A stretch of 64,000 nucleotides of DNA, from the NCBI GenBank assembly GCA_963812775.1, contig CAWEWH010000001.1, positions 310,001 to 374,000 on the forward strand, written 5' to 3'. The position numbers were made by a program, and so were the translations under genes. Every line of letters begins with the position of its first letter. Position 1 is the stretch's first letter. The DNA comes from CAWEWH01 sp963812775 (GTDB lineage Bacteria > Pseudomonadota > Alphaproteobacteria > Rhizobiales > Beijerinckiaceae). A model generated the notes under the pieces. That model ran no database searches. It had not been told where the DNA came from and saw only the letters and a list, made by a program, of their open reading frames with translations. Shown piece after piece: positions 63,069 through 64,000 of the stretch.

Positions 63069-63500
63069 CTACGCCGTGGCGATGTATTCGCGGAGCGCCT
63101 GGTGCTCGCTCTCGATCTCGTGCAGGCGGTGTTTCACCACGTCGCCGATCGACACGATGCCGGCGAGCCTGCCCTCGTCGAGAATGGGCACGTGGCGGAA
63201 CTTGCCGGTCGTCATCGTCTCCATGATCTCGTTGATGTCGGCCTTCGGCGTGCAGGTGACGACGCGGGTGGTCATGAAGCGGGAGACGGCTTCGTTGAGC
63301 GCCCCTGCCCCTTCCTTGGCGATCACCCTGACGATGTCGCGCTCCGACAGGATGCCGAGGATCGCCCGATCGGCACCGGTGACCAGCACCGAGCCGATGC
63401 GTCGCTCGGCGAGCACTTGGGCCGCCTCCGCCAGGGTGCGGTGCGGCTGAATGGTGACGACTTCAGGACCCTTGGTGGAGAGAATGTGCGCGACCGTCAT
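63069..63500 (-). CDS. CBS-domain protein
   Basis: A 143-residue protein composed of two CBS motifs: residues about 5-60 (GPEVVTIQPHRTLAEAAQVL, GSVLVTGADRAILGILSERD) and 75-130 (VVTCTPKADINEIMETMTTG, HVPILDEGRLAGIVSIGDVV). Paired CBS motifs bind adenine nucleotides and usually sense energy state. There is no attached enzyme or channel domain, so the target is unknown. It stands alone between the patatin-like and rhomboid genes. Confidence 0.9.
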   Translation of the reverse strand: MTVAHILSTKGPEVVTIQPHRTLAEAAQVLAERRIGSVLVTGADRAILGILSERDIVRVIAKEGAGALNEAVSRFMTTRVVTCTPKADINEIMETMTTGKFRHVPILDEGRLAGIVSIGDVVKHRLHEIESEHQALREYIATA

Positions 63501-63654
63501 GGGCGTCCTCCGGTTGTCGTTCGGCCGAACCAGCCGGCCGTGAGCGCGACGCTCGGGGACCGCCGTCCACCGGCGTCACCTCCCTATTGTGGGCGTGGCC
63601 GGCACGCGCCGCAAGAGCGTGAGCCCGATAACCGTCACCGCAGTGCGGCAAGTT

Positions 63655-64000
63655 TTAACGCTGAGCCGGCAGTTGGGGCCGCACCGGATCGAACAGCGCG
63701 AACAAGAAAAGCCCCGCCAGGAAGCCCCCAACATGCGCTTCCCAGGCGACCGTGCCTTCGGTGAGCCCGGGCACCAGCCCGAACACCAGATTGGTGCCGA
63801 ACCAGACAACGAGAAAGACGAGGACCCTTCTGTCGGCGAGCGCTTGCATGAGCGGTTGTGCCGGCAGCCGGTCCATGAAACCCGGATCGGCTCTGAGCAC
63901 GACGAGCGGCACATCGCTGCGCAAGGCAAAGCGCATCGCCGCAGCCATGGCGCCGGAAATCGCCCCCGACGCCCCCACCATCGGGATCACGCCGGTCGAA
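63655..64000 (-). CDS. Rhomboid family intramembrane serine protease (5' end beyond window)
   Basis: The C-terminal 115 or so residues of a rhomboid protease; the frame is open to the window end. The nucleophile motif GASGAISG has the catalytic Ser. The later TM segment has the catalytic His in WEAHVGGFLAGLFLFALFDP. Between them is a loop with charged residues (RADPGFMDRLPAQP). The N-terminal spans lie outside the window. The protein is expected in the inner membrane. Confidence 0.9.
   Translation of the reverse strand, partial: STGVIPMVGASGAISGAMAAAMRFALRSDVPLVVLRADPGFMDRLPAQPLMQALADRRVLVFLVVWFGTNLVFGLVPGLTEGTVAWEAHVGGFLAGLFLFALFDPVRPQLPAQR

Overview
The window is GC-rich chromosome from an alphaproteobacterium, most likely a member of Hyphomicrobiales (Rhizobiales) near the Bradyrhizobium/Xanthobacter side of the order. 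This rests on the ribosomal/RNA polymerase gene order, the alphaproteobacterial type of several hypothetical proteins, a full CtrA-type box (TTAA-N7-TTAA), and two copies of a two-hairpin intergenic repeat of a kind familiar in this order. The placement is inferred from gene content only. I see no prophage, transposase, integrase or CRISPR array.

Positions 1-18,640 hold the translation/transcription core. On the minus strand, in transcription order, are tRNA-Tyr, tRNA-Gly, tRNA-Trp, secE, nusG, rplK, rplA, rplJ, rplL, rpoB, rpoC, rpsL, rpsG, fusA and tuf. rlmB is divergent from the tRNA cluster. Positions 18,650-25,390 hold small membrane and exported proteins, a two-subunit sodium:solute symporter, and a cluster of four small secreted proteins, three of which share a C-terminal two-cysteine signature. 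Positions 25,480-31,920 contain an MHS-type MFS transporter, tRNA-Thr, a FeeM-like N-acyl synthase behind the CtrA-type box, a GGDEF-EAL protein, pcm, a 26-residue hydrophobic peptide gene, and two candidate structured RNAs with C-rich loops ending in intrinsic terminators.

Positions 31,920-44,900 hold a Tat-exported metallo-beta-lactamase-fold protein, a collagen-like TPR protein, cutA, nadK, a response-regulator/Hpt pair facing a DUF2336/lytic-transglycosylase pair, a MaoC/CitE-like pair, a flavin reductase/nitroreductase pair, and a large YfhO-like membrane protein. Positions 44,950-57,520 form an accessory catabolic-looking locus: a complete Dpp/Opp-type ABC importer with two paralogous binding proteins, a TetR regulator, two tandem paralogous cytochromes P450, an SDR-like protein and a 2-hydroxychromene-2-carboxylate-isomerase-like protein. 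A working model is uptake and oxidation of one class of compound under TetR control; the substrate is not visible. Positions 57,520-64,000 return to housekeeping: thrS, yidD, an IscU-like scaffold, folE, hisI, a patatin-like protein, a CBS protein and a rhomboid protease cut by the window end.

Six genes, including the essential thrS, are broken by seven single-base insertions as given (about 19,413; 33,870; 43,320; 50,684; 51,468; 54,431; 58,935). Each is repaired by removing one base, usually from a short homopolymer, and five add an A directly after CGA on the plus strand. I treat these as systematic sequencing or consensus errors and report each gene at its repaired full extent.
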